From Shewanella olleyana (lineage in GTDB: Bacteria > Pseudomonadota > Gammaproteobacteria > Enterobacterales > Shewanellaceae), in assembly GCF_023283825.1 (NCBI RefSeq), contig NZ_JAKILD010000009.1, positions 1 through 64,000 on the forward strand: a stretch of DNA of 64,000 bases, written 5' to 3'. Positions within the stretch are counted from its first letter, which is position 1, and every line of letters starts with the position of its first letter. Both the position numbers and the translations under genes were made by a program. The notes beneath the pieces were generated by a model. It worked only from the letters and a program-made list of their open reading frames with translations. It had not been told where the DNA came from and did no database searches. This document shows positions 1 through 9,379 of this stretch, one piece after another.

Positions 1-1
1 T

Positions 2-3000
2 AATTACGGGCGGTTGAATATAAATCCAGACGGTAGTTGGGGGTACGACGCAGATAATACGCAAACTGCTATCCAAGCATTAGGGGCAGGAGATAAATTA
101 ACCGACACGATCACTGTCACGTCTAAAGATGGTACAACACACGATATCGTAATCACGATTAATGGCACGAACGATGCCCCAACTATCAGTGGCACGGATA
201 ATGATTCAACACTTGTAGAAGATCGTCATGTACAGAGTGGCAAATTACTTGAAACCAATGAACATCAGCTGACTTCTATTGATGTCGACGGCACCAATAA
301 TCTATTTCAGCCTACGGGTACATCGCACGGAACAGGTAGCGCAGCAACCGGCACTTGGATAACAGGTGATAATGGTGTTGGCCAATTTATATTACATGCA
401 GATGGTCGCTGGTTATTCAAATGTGATAATGCTGATGTCCAACATCTAAAAGCTGGTGAAATAGGCACTGATACTATTACGGTTCATAGTGCTGATGGAA
501 CGGCTCATGTGCTTACTGCTTCTGTTACCGGCACCAACGATAAACCGGTTATCGATGCAACTTCAGCAATAACGGCAGTTGAAGGGGGGCATACCGCTCA
601 TAAAGGACAAATCACAGTAACAGATGTTGATACCGGAGATACAGACACATTTACGGCCATTACGCCAACAACCGCACAGCATATTGCAGGTTTTACACTG
701 AACGCCGATGGTAGTTATAAATTTGATGCTACCGTTGCGGGTTACGATCATTTAGCCGTAGGTAAAAGCGAGCAAGTGAGCGTTGCTGTTACGGTAACTG
801 ATGGCGCTGGTGCTACGGATCAAAAAGATTTAATTATTACTATTACAGGCACCAACGACCGGCCAACGGTTGTGTCTTCACTTGCGCAGCATATTCACTC
901 AATTGATGAAGATACAACACAGCGCTTTAGCGCTAAAGATTTTGCTTTTATTGATAAAGATCACGGTGATCAACTTGACCATATTACGATAACCGCTTTA
1001 CCAGATGCCTTTAAAGGTCAATTTGAGTATAACGGTCATCCAATAACGATTCCTTTAGATGTGGCAACGGCTGATATTAGTAAAATAACCTTTGTACCTG
1101 CCCATGATTATAATGGCGGTGTTCAATTTGGCTTTACCGTTAATGACGGGCATACAGATTCTTTTCCTAAAATAGGCAACTTTGAAGTCACTCCAGTCGA
1201 TGATATATCAACGGTTGGGGGTACTGATACCTTGTCAATTACTGAAGGCAGTAGTGCAAGTACACATGCAGACTTAACTGTCGCGAAAGGTGCATGGCTA
1301 GCTAATGTAGATGGCACGTTTAACTTCCCTGATGTTGTACCTAATGACCCTAATAAAGGCCACTGGTATGCAATAACAGGTGCAGGTGTAGCGGGAGGTG
1401 CAGCTAAAGGCATGCACATTGAAACAACGCAATGGGTCATGAACATGGGGGATCCTAATTACGGTCACAACGGCTATATGACGTTTACCCGTAATACCGA
1501 TCATGCCACTGCTGCCTATAACGGTGGTGACCGTGTCGAGGGTGATTTACATATTACTGACCCCGATACAACACCTGCAACCTTTATTGACGTAACTGAT
1601 AGTATGGGTGATCACGGTTACGGAAAATTTTCGATGCACAATGGCCATTGGTCTTTTGTAGCTGGAGATAAAGCCACTGCGCTAGCGGATGGAGTAACAG
1701 CCAAAGAAACATTTACCTTTAATACCTCTGATGGTGTTACACATCAGGTAACCGTTAACCTTACGGGTAGCGATACCAAAGCTGAATTTAAAGGCGATAT
1801 TTCGGCAAACCTCAAAGAGGGTAATATCGGTGATACGGTAGCCGCACATGGCACGCTTAATATTGTGGATGTCGATACTGGGCAAACCCCGACAATAGCC
1901 GATTTCCATGACATTAGTGGCGTCAATGCTTACGGCCACTTTTCCATGGTTAATAACCAATGGACCTATGTTATAGATCAAACAAAAGTTCAAGGCCTTA
2001 ATCCTTCCGAATCAGTTCAAGACAAAATAACCGTGACCGCCAGTGATGGTACTACAACAGAAATTGTCATTGCTATAAAAGGCACGAATGACGCGCCTGT
2101 TGCCCATCATATTGACGATATTAACCAGCATGACAGTAGTGATGGTACTTCTATTCATGTAGTACTGCCGCCGAATGCTTTTACTGATGTTGATCATTTA
2201 GACACCCTCACCTTATCAGCAAGTTTGGGTGATGGCAGTGCGTTACCTTCATGGCTTAAATTTGATGCAGCCACAGGTACATTGTCTGGTAAAGCGCCAC
2301 ATTCAGCCGATGGCGACTTGGACATAAAAGTCACCGCGACAGATTCACACGGTGTTCATGCTTCTCATGACTTCCATTTAACCGTAACGGATATGACCGG
2401 TGATGTGAAAGAAGATGGTCGTGCGACGGGCATAGATTATAGCGTTAATGGTCAGTTAGAAACCCACATGGTCAGTGGCGGTGTTAATCAACAGATTGTA
2501 TGGCACGAACATCAAAATGGCACCGATGCTAGCCCTAATCATATGCAAGGAACTTATGGGTTCTTACAAATGTCGACCGGTGGCACGTGGATTTATCACG
2601 TTGATCATGATGGTGATGCACATTATTCTAATTCAGCCATTAACGCGTTGAAAGGTGGAGAAGTTGTACAAGAAACGTTTAACATCTTTGGTTATGTCAA
2701 CGGCGCTTTAGTTAAAACAGATACCATTACGGTACATGTTGAAGGCACGAATGATGCTGCCACCATTAACGGTGTTGTACATTCTACGTCGAGTGGAAGC
2801 CTTACAGAAGATAGCTTAACATCGACTATAACTGGCTCATTGGCTTTAGCCGATACAGATCACGGTGAAAATTTATTTACCGCAGACCCAAATATAGCTG
2901 GTACTTATGGTCACGTAGCATTAGCAGCTGACGGCTCATGGACGTATCAGTTAGATAATAACTTACCGGCTACCAACGCATTAAATACAGGTGATCATGT

Positions 3001-4015
3001 TACAGAGACTATAATTATTAAGTCTCCTGATGGTACAGCAGATCATACTATTGTGGTGAACATCACAGGAGATACTGACTTCGCTTCTATTACTTCTCCT
3101 ATTAGCTCCGTTCCTATTCTACCTACTCTCGTCACTCCACCAAAAATTACGGGGGGATCAGGTCATCAAGATCTGCATACATCAATTGGCGTACCGCCAA
3201 TGATTCATCAAAGTATCCCAACTCCATTGACAGGCTGGGGGATTTTAGATGGCCATGGACACTCTCTAGCTTCATTACACGGTCAATTTGGTACTTTGAC
3301 AGTAAACCCAGCTACAGGCGCATTAGATTATGACTATCACACTGATTCTGCTGTCCACAAAACAGGAACAGGTCAAAATGGAGATGTAACTGATACCTTT
3401 TTATTAACATTAAGTGGAGATCAAAACTCTCAGGTCGAGGTGCATTTGCACTTGCACTCTCAATCTGTTCACGGCAATAGTGGGCATCATATTGATCAAA
3501 CAACGTTAATAGGAATGGACTTAACACCACTCGCAAACACTGCACCGCCACCTCCTGTGGTTACTCAATCGGATGAACCTGATTATCAAAGTGATGTTGT
3601 TGACGTTAATATTGATATGACGGGTGACGAACTCACGACGGCTAATCATGACGCGCTTGATGACAGTCAATTGATGGCTCGCGACGACACGCCAGACGTC
3701 ATTGCAAATCCGGTTGATCACTATTTAGCGATGTTAGGTCTTGATAAGCAATCAACTGAAGTCAATCTCACCAGTGCGGACTCGACAGATCACCTTGCAA
3801 CTTATATGCAGCCTGATATTTCACCTGATGCAGACCCTTTAATTGATGATATGCCCGTAGATGCATTTGAAAACCCGCTTGATGACGAACAGCATATTGA
3901 TTCAAAAGAAAATCTGAATGAATTCAGTCACGTTCAAGTTGAGCAAACAGTACATGAACAAAACGATGACGAACTACTTCATCAAGCACTAAACGACATG
4001 CACAATCAGGTTTAA
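2..4015 (+). CDS. VCBS-repeat giant surface/adhesin-like protein, C-terminal part (5' truncated by window)
   Basis: The reading frame is open to the left edge (the codons before the TTG at 14 read on as coding), so this is the 3' part of a larger gene; about 1,337 residues are visible. It is built of VCBS/cadherin-like domains: each unit carries a YG-x-x-x-x-x-x-DG-x-W-x-Y type strand and ends in the linker GTND(A/K/R)P, seen near residues 51, 173, 279, 690 and 910 counted from 14. A putative-Ig (He_PIG-like) block with D-A-A-T-G-T-L-S-G lies near residues 705-790. The last 300 residues are Asp/His-rich and acidic and do not contain the GGxGxDxL nonapeptide repeats that usually precede a type I secretion signal. 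Family knowledge: such proteins are exported adhesins or biofilm matrix proteins, often calcium-binding. Function here is inferred only; no secretion genes are visible beside it. Confidence 0.85.
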   Translation, partial: NYGRLNINPDGSWGYDADNTQTAIQALGAGDKLTDTITVTSKDGTTHDIVITINGTNDAPTISGTDNDSTLVEDRHVQSGKLLETNEHQLTSIDVDGTNNLFQPTGTSHGTGSAATGTWITGDNGVGQFILHADGRWLFKCDNADVQHLKAGEIGTDTITVHSADGTAHVLTASVTGTNDKPVIDATSAITAVEGGHTAHKGQITVTDVDTGDTDTFTAITPTTAQHIAGFTLNADGSYKFDATVAGYDHLAVGKSEQVSVAVTVTDGAGATDQKDLIITITGTNDRPTVVSSLAQHIHSIDEDTTQRFSAKDFAFIDKDHGDQLDHITITALPDAFKGQFEYNGHPITIPLDVATADISKITFVPAHDYNGGVQFGFTVNDGHTDSFPKIGNFEVTPVDDISTVGGTDTLSITEGSSASTHADLTVAKGAWLANVDGTFNFPDVVPNDPNKGHWYAITGAGVAGGAAKGMHIETTQWVMNMGDPNYGHNGYMTFTRNTDHATAAYNGGDRVEGDLHITDPDTTPATFIDVTDSMGDHGYGKFSMHNGHWSFVAGDKATALADGVTAKETFTFNTSDGVTHQVTVNLTGSDTKAEFKGDISANLKEGNIGDTVAAHGTLNIVDVDTGQTPTIADFHDISGVNAYGHFSMVNNQWTYVIDQTKVQGLNPSESVQDKITVTASDGTTTEIVIAIKGTNDAPVAHHIDDINQHDSSDGTSIHVVLPPNAFTDVDHLDTLTLSASLGDGSALPSWLKFDAATGTLSGKAPHSADGDLDIKVTATDSHGVHASHDFHLTVTDMTGDVKEDGRATGIDYSVNGQLETHMVSGGVNQQIVWHEHQNGTDASPNHMQGTYGFLQMSTGGTWIYHVDHDGDAHYSNSAINALKGGEVVQETFNIFGYVNGALVKTDTITVHVEGTNDAATINGVVHSTSSGSLTEDSLTSTITGSLALADTDHGENLFTADPNIAGTYGHVALAADGSWTYQLDNNLPATNALNTGDHVTETIIIKSPDGTADHTIVVNITGDTDFASITSPISSVPILPTLVTPPKITGGSGHQDLHTSIGVPPMIHQSIPTPLTGWGILDGHGHSLASLHGQFGTLTVNPATGALDYDYHTDSAVHKTGTGQNGDVTDTFLLTLSGDQNSQVEVHLHLHSQSVHGNSGHHIDQTTLIGMDLTPLANTAPPPPVVTQSDEPDYQSDVVDVNIDMTGDELTTANHDALDDSQLMARDDTPDVIANPVDHYLAMLGLDKQSTEVNLTSADSTDHLATYMQPDISPDADPLIDDMPVDAFENPLDDEQHIDSKENLNEFSHVQVEQTVHEQNDDELLHQALNDMHNQV

Positions 4016-4075
4016 CAAAAGCGATATAAGTGCTGAACCTTAAACTCAAGTTTTTAATATAACTAAGCGACATTA

Positions 4076-4111
4076 AAAAGCCTCTAATCATTCGACATGA
4101 TTAGAGGCTTA
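4076..4111. terminator. Bidirectional rho-independent terminator
   Basis: A perfect stem AAGCCTCTAATCA / TGATTAGAGGCTT with loop TTCGACA, preceded by an A-run on the plus strand, lies between two convergent genes. It can end transcription of the VCBS gene from the left, and of the lpxR-like gene from the right. Confidence 0.8.
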
Positions 4112-4126
4112 TAAATCTGATTTTAT

Positions 4127-5158
4127 TTACTGCAAACAAAGCACTTTGGTGTAACTAATCACGCCGTAACCGTGCCAGTTATCCACATCTGATTGATATT
4201 CTTTGCTGTAAAAATTAAAGCTCCAACTTACTGACCAAGTTGGGAATGCCCAAATAACTCCTAAGTTAGCTTGAACTTGTTGATGTTCAATTTCAAGCAA
4301 GGAGTCATAAGGTAAATCACCTTCAATGGTTAAATCATTAAAGCGATAACCCGCTTGCATTCTGAGGTAAGCTTGCCAACTTCCATATTGATTAGCGGCC
4401 GAAGTGTAATTGCCCATATGCCCCGCTTGGCTTGATAACTGGCCAAAGGTTTCAGCCAAATCATCACCCCAGCGTAAGGTTACACCTAGGCTTGTTTGCG
4501 ATCGCAAGTTACCCGCCATTGAATGGTTAAATACGCTCACATCCCATTGGCTGTTTTCGAATGCTTGCTGCCTTGATATCAATGCATCGACTTCATAAGC
4601 AAACTGATATGTCATTTGATTTTCAATCTGATAATCCCAACCTTTTGGCGAAGTTGAGCCTGTCAGTTTATGCACAAACGTTTGTAATTCATCAGCAAAA
4701 GAGGCTGGACCTATAACACCTAATGTAAACCAGTTTTTTTGAGCAAGCGTCGGGCTAAATACTCCAGTAAAACTTTCGAACTCTAATAAACCGGCGTATG
4801 GCCGCTCATTGCTTTGCGGGTAATCATAAGCAATCTCGGTGGGTGTCCACATTCTGTGGTACATTTTTGCGCCCCAATTAACTTGGGATGAAGCCTGAGG
4901 AAACATGACATGAGACTGCCATTGCTGCGGCATAAACGCATTTGAAAAGTCAGTTTCTGGCGACGCCAACCATCCGATAACGACTCCATTCGAATAGTCG
5001 CCATCAGCGCCAATAATGACATCATTATCAAAGTTGAAATACAATTGATCTGCACTGACATCTTAAGGAATACTTGAGCAGAGCAGCGATAGCGTCGCCA
5101 TGCTAATAAGATAAACACAACGAGATGTAGATTTCTTGAAAGTATTTACATATATCAA
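4127..5158 (-). pseudogene. LpxR-like lipid A 3'-O-deacylase (DUF2219), interrupted by an in-frame stop after the signal peptide
   Basis: The long open part (4127-5044, 305 codons if read from a TTG) matches the LpxR/DUF2219 family: an NDND-like start (YFNFDNDVIIG-ADGDYSNG), an ERPYAGLLEF segment, a TLRWGDDLAETFG strand and a C-terminal beta-barrel-like pattern ending in VLCLQ. LpxR proteins are outer-membrane enzymes that remove the 3' acyloxyacyl chain of lipid A. No good start lies at 5044. Upstream in the same frame the sequence reads as a signal peptide (NTFKKSTSRCVYLISMATLSLLCSSIP), then TAA at 5063-5065, then DVSADQLYFNFDND. So the export signal and the mature enzyme are separated by one ochre stop, which a single C-to-T change from CAA would explain. 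A purine-rich AAGGGG site sits just upstream of a possible TTG start at 5156-5158. As written the gene should not make an exported enzyme; a sequencing error is the main alternative. Confidence 0.75.
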
Positions 5159-5177
5159 AATAGCCCCTTAAGTTATT

Positions 5178-5456
5178 AGGGCCTGTTAAGCTTTGCTGAT
5201 TAAGTTTTGTTCGAAATAAAAGCGTTTTAATTGAGGCGGATGGATTGATGCCTAGTTACCTAAGCAACTTTTATTCACAAAGATTCATCCAACAAAGAGT
5301 AAAACGCTTTTAGTCGAACCCTTTGGGCAGCGTCTGTTGGCGATTTTTACTGCGTTATCGACTTTTTATGTAGAATAACTACACCACAAAGTCTCTTCCT
5401 TGTATAAATGGCCAACAATTCGCTGCAAAAATAACCTTGAAAGATCAACAGGCCCT
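5178..5456 (+). repeat. Intergenic inverted-repeat element, family 1, copy A
   Basis: This 279-bp non-coding element begins AGGGCCTGTT and ends AACAGGCCCT, with a TA dinucleotide at each outer junction (TAGGGCC / GGCCCTA). Near-identical copies lie at 14901-15165 and 42088-42366 in the reverse orientation, and a decayed one at 11312-11520. Internally it contains an inverted repeat around GGCCA...TGGCC arms, a CTGCGTTATCGACTTTT segment and a GTAGAATAACTAC hairpin. It has no ORF of note and resembles a MITE-like or hairpin repeat. The remaining bases to the EAL gene (5457-5674) are A/T-rich and show nothing I can name. Confidence 0.85.
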
Positions 5457-5674
5457 ATATCTACAACCTTATATAGCAAGCTTTAGTGTAAACACCCTTA
5501 TTAAATCCTCAATGACAATCTAACAATTGCGCTAAGAAAACGTTTTAAAACCAATACCACTCACAGCTACATCACAGAAAATACACCCAATAACACCAGA
5601 CACACTCCAACATACTCCCAATTAATTATTAAACCGAACAGGCGCATCTTTATGTATCGCAGCAAATAAACCTG

Positions 5675-7195
5675 TTAGCGGTTTATTTGAAAGAAAGCAG
5701 CTGCAGCTATGGGCTTAGAGAATAAGTACCCTTGTGCTAACTCTACATTTTGTTCTTTTAAATAATTAAGTTGTTCATCTGTTTCGACACCCTCTGCAAT
5801 CACTGACAATCCAGATTTTTTCGAAAAAGAGATAATCGCATCTAAGGTTTTTTCATTAAAAATATCCTTAACCCCAATGGTATCAATAAAGGCTTTATCA
5901 ATTTTTAACGTACTGATCCCTAATTTTTGAACATAGCTAAACCCGCCATAGCCCATCCCCGCATCATCCAGTTTTAAATCAATGCCAATAGCATAGAATT
6001 TATCCAGCATTTTACGTGCTTCAACTAAGTCAGTAATGGGTTGTCGTTCGGTAATTTCTAATGAAATACGGTACTGCTTTAACTTTCCAGAGTCTTGTAG
6101 CGCTTTAATATAATCGAACAGACGATCGCTTTTTAAATGCTCTGGCACGATATTAATGCTGAAAAATAGTGGCGTTTTTTGCTGAGCGAGTTTTTCAAAA
6201 TCAGCGACCATGACATCAAGCATCGAATAGGTCATATCAACGATCAGACCTTGAGATTCAGCATAAGGTATAAATTGATTTGGCGGAATTAACTCACCAT
6301 TGCCTTTTAGCCACCGCATTAATACTTCGGCACCTACGACTTTGCCGTCAGCAACATTCACTATAGGCTGATAATAGGGAATAAACTCACCGTGTTTTAT
6401 TGCGTGTTTAATTTGTGCGCGAGTGGAGCTATAGCGGCTTAACCAATAGCGATAATACAATGCGACCAAACTTGATAAAATCAGACTTAAAATAACTACC
6501 ATGATATAAGTTAGCGACCGATATTGATCAAGAAAATCATTATTACCCGTTAAAGCAAACCGAGCGAGATAGCGCTCACTTCTCAGCGTCACAACATGCT
6601 CGATAGCATGGTTGCCCTCAAACTCCTCAAAACCAAATTCTATAAACGGCATAGGAGCCAGTAAATCATTAACACTGTCGATAGTAATGGTGTACTCAAG
6701 GCAATTCTGGCACTTCACCGGTACAAAATAACGTGGGTTCATGGGGACAATACTGGCAACGTATTGATACTCCCCCGATTGGCGAGCAAGAAATAACTCA
6801 TGGGGGGCTGACTCAGAATGATTGACCACAGCCATGGTCAGATCAGAGGCTATTTGGTGCTGTACAACTGATTCTACATGGCGATCAACTTTCTGTGAGG
6901 CACACAAAACAGTCAAATCTTTTAACACTGCAGTCCATCGGATGAAAGTTGAGTTAAATACTGTGTCACTCAGCAATTGAAAATTATCAGCCGTACACTG
7001 GTAATCTTCTGTGATATCAGGAAGGTTTCGCAGTTCATTTGCTGAGTCATCGATATACATTGCTAACTTGTTCGAGAGTAACTCTGCATCTCTTTGAACT
7101 AGTTGCTTCGCAACATAATTATCAACAAAAGTAATGCCTAAACCAAACAATACAAAAGCGATGAGCAATATTCCACAATACGTTAATCTTTCCAT
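5675..7195 (-). CDS. CSS-motif sensor / EAL-domain cyclic-di-GMP phosphodiesterase
   Basis: This 506-residue inner-membrane protein should hydrolyse c-di-GMP to pGpG. The layout is: transmembrane helix at about 7-26; periplasmic domain 27-225 with the cysteines typical of CSS-motif proteins (C67, the LCAS segment with C98, and C162/C165); second helix about 229-247; and a cytoplasmic EAL domain from about 260 to the end. The EAL signature is an E-V-L variant (290-292). The other catalytic positions look intact: N348 (INIVPEHL), E380 (SLEITER), the metal pair D410-D411 (LDDAGMGY), K431 (KIDK), E468/E471 (AEGVE) and Q488 (AQGYLF). In E. coli PdeC-type relatives the periplasmic cysteines form a DsbA/DsbB-controlled disulfide that restrains the enzyme; the same control is plausible here. 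There is an AAGG motif before the ATG. Confidence 0.88.
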   Translation of the reverse strand: MERLTYCGILLIAFVLFGLGITFVDNYVAKQLVQRDAELLSNKLAMYIDDSANELRNLPDITEDYQCTADNFQLLSDTVFNSTFIRWTAVLKDLTVLCASQKVDRHVESVVQHQIASDLTMAVVNHSESAPHELFLARQSGEYQYVASIVPMNPRYFVPVKCQNCLEYTITIDSVNDLLAPMPFIEFGFEEFEGNHAIEHVVTLRSERYLARFALTGNNDFLDQYRSLTYIMVVILSLILSSLVALYYRYWLSRYSSTRAQIKHAIKHGEFIPYYQPIVNVADGKVVGAEVLMRWLKGNGELIPPNQFIPYAESQGLIVDMTYSMLDVMVADFEKLAQQKTPLFFSINIVPEHLKSDRLFDYIKALQDSGKLKQYRISLEITERQPITDLVEARKMLDKFYAIGIDLKLDDAGMGYGGFSYVQKLGISTLKIDKAFIDTIGVKDIFNEKTLDAIISFSKKSGLSVIAEGVETDEQLNYLKEQNVELAQGYLFSKPIAAAAFFQINR

Positions 7196-7237
7196 GATTA
7201 CCTTACTTTTAACCCTAGTAGAATGGAGGCTTACTAC

Positions 7238-8185
7238 CTATAGGATGCTGCTATTGATAAACTCAGCATCATATCCTTCACAACTTGCTTGTCTTTGTAT
7301 CTTGCAGATTGGATCAACAAAGGTCAATGACTTAGCAATCAATCGTAATGGTTTATCAAAGTTATCGGCAGACTTCTCAGCTAACACTGGGTAGTTAGTG
7401 TCGTTTTCTAACGGCATACCGAGTGACATCATATGTACTCTTAGTTGATGCATTTTTCCTGTAATTGGGCTTAACTCAAATAAGCCTTTGTCACCTTTAA
7501 CTGCAATTAAACTAATTTCAGAATGGGTATTCGCCTCACCTTCTGCAATCTTCATTAAAAAGCTCGGAGTGGAACGCACCATTCTATTTTTAACTGTCCA
7601 GTTCACAGGTAAATCTAACGTTCCGGCTTGAAATTTCGAAAGTAAATCAGGCGTTAATCTAGCAATAGCTTGATACTGTTTTTTAATACTGTCGGTTGTG
7701 AATAACTCATGATAAGCGTGTCTTGTTTCAGGATTTACCGTCATCAACATCACCCCTGCTGTTGGCCTATCAAGACGATGAGCAGGGGAGATAGTATCAA
7801 TGCCAGTGGCAATTCTTAATCGATGTATTAAGCACTCATTAACAAAATTACCACTGGGCGTCACAGGTAAAAAGTGCGGTTTAAAGACTAAAATACAATG
7901 ATCGTCTTGATGCAGTACTTTTTGCTGAAACGGGATTTTAGTTTCAACGGCAACCTCGCGGTAATAATACACTCGTGTAGCAGGTCGATATGCTGTCGTA
8001 GGTGTGACTAACTCACCATCAGCCCAATGCACTTTGCCCAAATCTACCCTTTCATGCCAAACCGATGCTGGGATCTGAGTAAAATGACCTATTAAGAATG
8101 CCAATACGGTTTCAGGGTGAACCGATTGTTGTGGAAGAACAACATAAGAAGGTTGAGCGGCGCGAGCTGAAGTGTCGACAGGCAT
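7238..8185 (-). CDS. RluA-family RNA pseudouridine synthase
   Basis: A 315-residue protein of the RluA/TruC pseudouridine synthase type, which converts specific uridines in rRNA or tRNA to pseudouridine. The signature HRLDRPTAG is at residues 136-144; D139 is the expected catalytic aspartate. The N-terminal 80 residues look like a weak S4-like part, followed by the KVLHQDDHCILVFKP strand that usually opens the catalytic domain, and a KMHQLRVHM motif in the C-terminal third. The substrate position cannot be told from sequence. The gene lies just upstream of the EAL gene on the same strand with a 42-bp gap, so co-transcription is possible. The start is ATG after TTTGGAACT. Confidence 0.88.
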   Translation of the reverse strand: MPVDTSARAAQPSYVVLPQQSVHPETVLAFLIGHFTQIPASVWHERVDLGKVHWADGELVTPTTAYRPATRVYYYREVAVETKIPFQQKVLHQDDHCILVFKPHFLPVTPSGNFVNECLIHRLRIATGIDTISPAHRLDRPTAGVMLMTVNPETRHAYHELFTTDSIKKQYQAIARLTPDLLSKFQAGTLDLPVNWTVKNRMVRSTPSFLMKIAEGEANTHSEISLIAVKGDKGLFELSPITGKMHQLRVHMMSLGMPLENDTNYPVLAEKSADNFDKPLRLIAKSLTFVDPICKIQRQASCEGYDAEFINSSIL

Positions 8186-8321
8186 AGTTCCAAATAATCA
8201 AAGGCTACATTTTGATACAGTATAACCAACAACTTAAGGTCAACTAAAGCAAAACTGACGCAATAGTTAACCTAAACACAAATTCAGATAAAGTTTCTAA
8301 ATTTAATGCGCAAAACCGCCA

Positions 8322-8900
8322 TTAAACATCTACATGGGACTTCAATAGTTGTAATACAAAGTCCATCGTTTTATGACAATCGGGTTGCTCAACCAATAAC
8401 AATTTATCTTTGTTATACATAGGCAAGACTTCAAGCCAACGCTGACTAACCCAAGTGGCGTCTTCTAGGTGAACCTGGTTATATAAGTCCAGTAAATCAG
8501 GATTGACCTCGTAAAACTGCTCTAATGCTGCGCTGATGATCTCAAACTCTTCACCAATAGGTTCATTCTGCCAATTTTGACACGGCAAAGTGCGGGCTAT
8601 CCAACTCTGATCTTTAAGTTGAGCGCCCGAGAGTATTTTTACCCGCTGAAGACCTTCCACCACAATACTTAACGAATCATCTTCTAACTGATGAAAGTCG
8701 ATAATTTCACACTCTGTTGCGGTGTCATAGCAAGGCGGGACACAGTGACTTTTATTGGCAGCCAGCGCCAATCGGTAATGTCCTTTTAAGACATTAGCCA
8801 CCATAATTAACTGGTTTGGTGTCACCATCCTCATCTCTTGTCGGCCACCAGGAAGCAATACAGCCTCTTGGATAAGTAACGCCATTTCTATCGTTTGCAT
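8322..8900 (-). CDS. LON N-terminal-domain protein (no protease domain)
   Basis: A 192-residue protein consisting only of the substrate-recognition (LON/La N-terminal) domain: ALLIQEAVLLPGGRQEMRM resembles the start of the Lon beta-barrel, followed by the ECEIIDFHQLEDDSLSIVVEGLQRVKI segment and an alpha-helical C-terminus. The AAA+ and serine protease parts of Lon are absent. Stand-alone LON-domain proteins are widespread in gammaproteobacteria but their role is not settled. A strong GGAGG ribosome-binding site lies 7 bases before the ATG. The upstream 300 bases include a small GAGGAGGTAAAAACCTCTT hairpin and otherwise nothing I recognise. Confidence 0.85.
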   Translation of the reverse strand: MQTIEMALLIQEAVLLPGGRQEMRMVTPNQLIMVANVLKGHYRLALAANKSHCVPPCYDTATECEIIDFHQLEDDSLSIVVEGLQRVKILSGAQLKDQSWIARTLPCQNWQNEPIGEEFEIISAALEQFYEVNPDLLDLYNQVHLEDATWVSQRWLEVLPMYNKDKLLLVEQPDCHKTMDFVLQLLKSHVDV

Positions 8901-9244
8901 AGCAACCTCCAGACCACAGCGCTTCTCGGTAATTCCATTTGTGAGGAGGTAAAAACCTCTTAAGAAAGCTGCAGAGATAGTAGCCTTACGCTACCAAGGG
9001 TCAATAAAAATCAACACCTTGTGTTTTGAATTACAAGAATAAGTTTAGCAGCCAAGTTGGAGTTTTCCAGCTTTGGCGAAGCTAATACAACTTTATGATT
9101 AGACAAGAATACATCTTCTCAATTATCAAACTTGCAATTACTATCGGTTATTTATTAGACAAGAAAAGATACGAAATAGTTTCAGTAAATGATCACTATT
9201 TGAGTTGCTAGCACTTGGGGTGTTATACAAAAGAGAATGGCAAA

Positions 9245-9379
9245 ATGAAATTAATAGATAGAGATATTTTTAAAGAGATTGACCTTGCCAGTCTCTTTAA
9301 AAAATTTATTCAGCTATATGTTAATGAGCATATGCTTATGAGAGCCGTTATCGACTATCAATTTACAATAAAGTTATAG
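9245..9379 (+). CDS. Possible 44-residue hypothetical peptide
   Basis: A short ORF reading MKLIDRDIFKEIDLASLFKK and on to FTIKL, with a weak AAGAGAA site before the ATG. It has a plausible amino-acid composition but no motif, and its last six bases overlap the end of the convergent patatin-like gene. It may be a chance ORF or the remnant of a decayed gene in the 470-base stretch 8901-9373, which holds nothing else I can name. Confidence 0.2.
   Translation: MKLIDRDIFKEIDLASLFKKFIQLYVNEHMLMRAVIDYQFTIKL

Noticed and set aside
4783-5118. Second minus-strand frame overlapping the LpxR-like gene
   Set aside because: It is a shifted reading of the same DNA without family motifs; the LpxR frame carries the conserved sequence.
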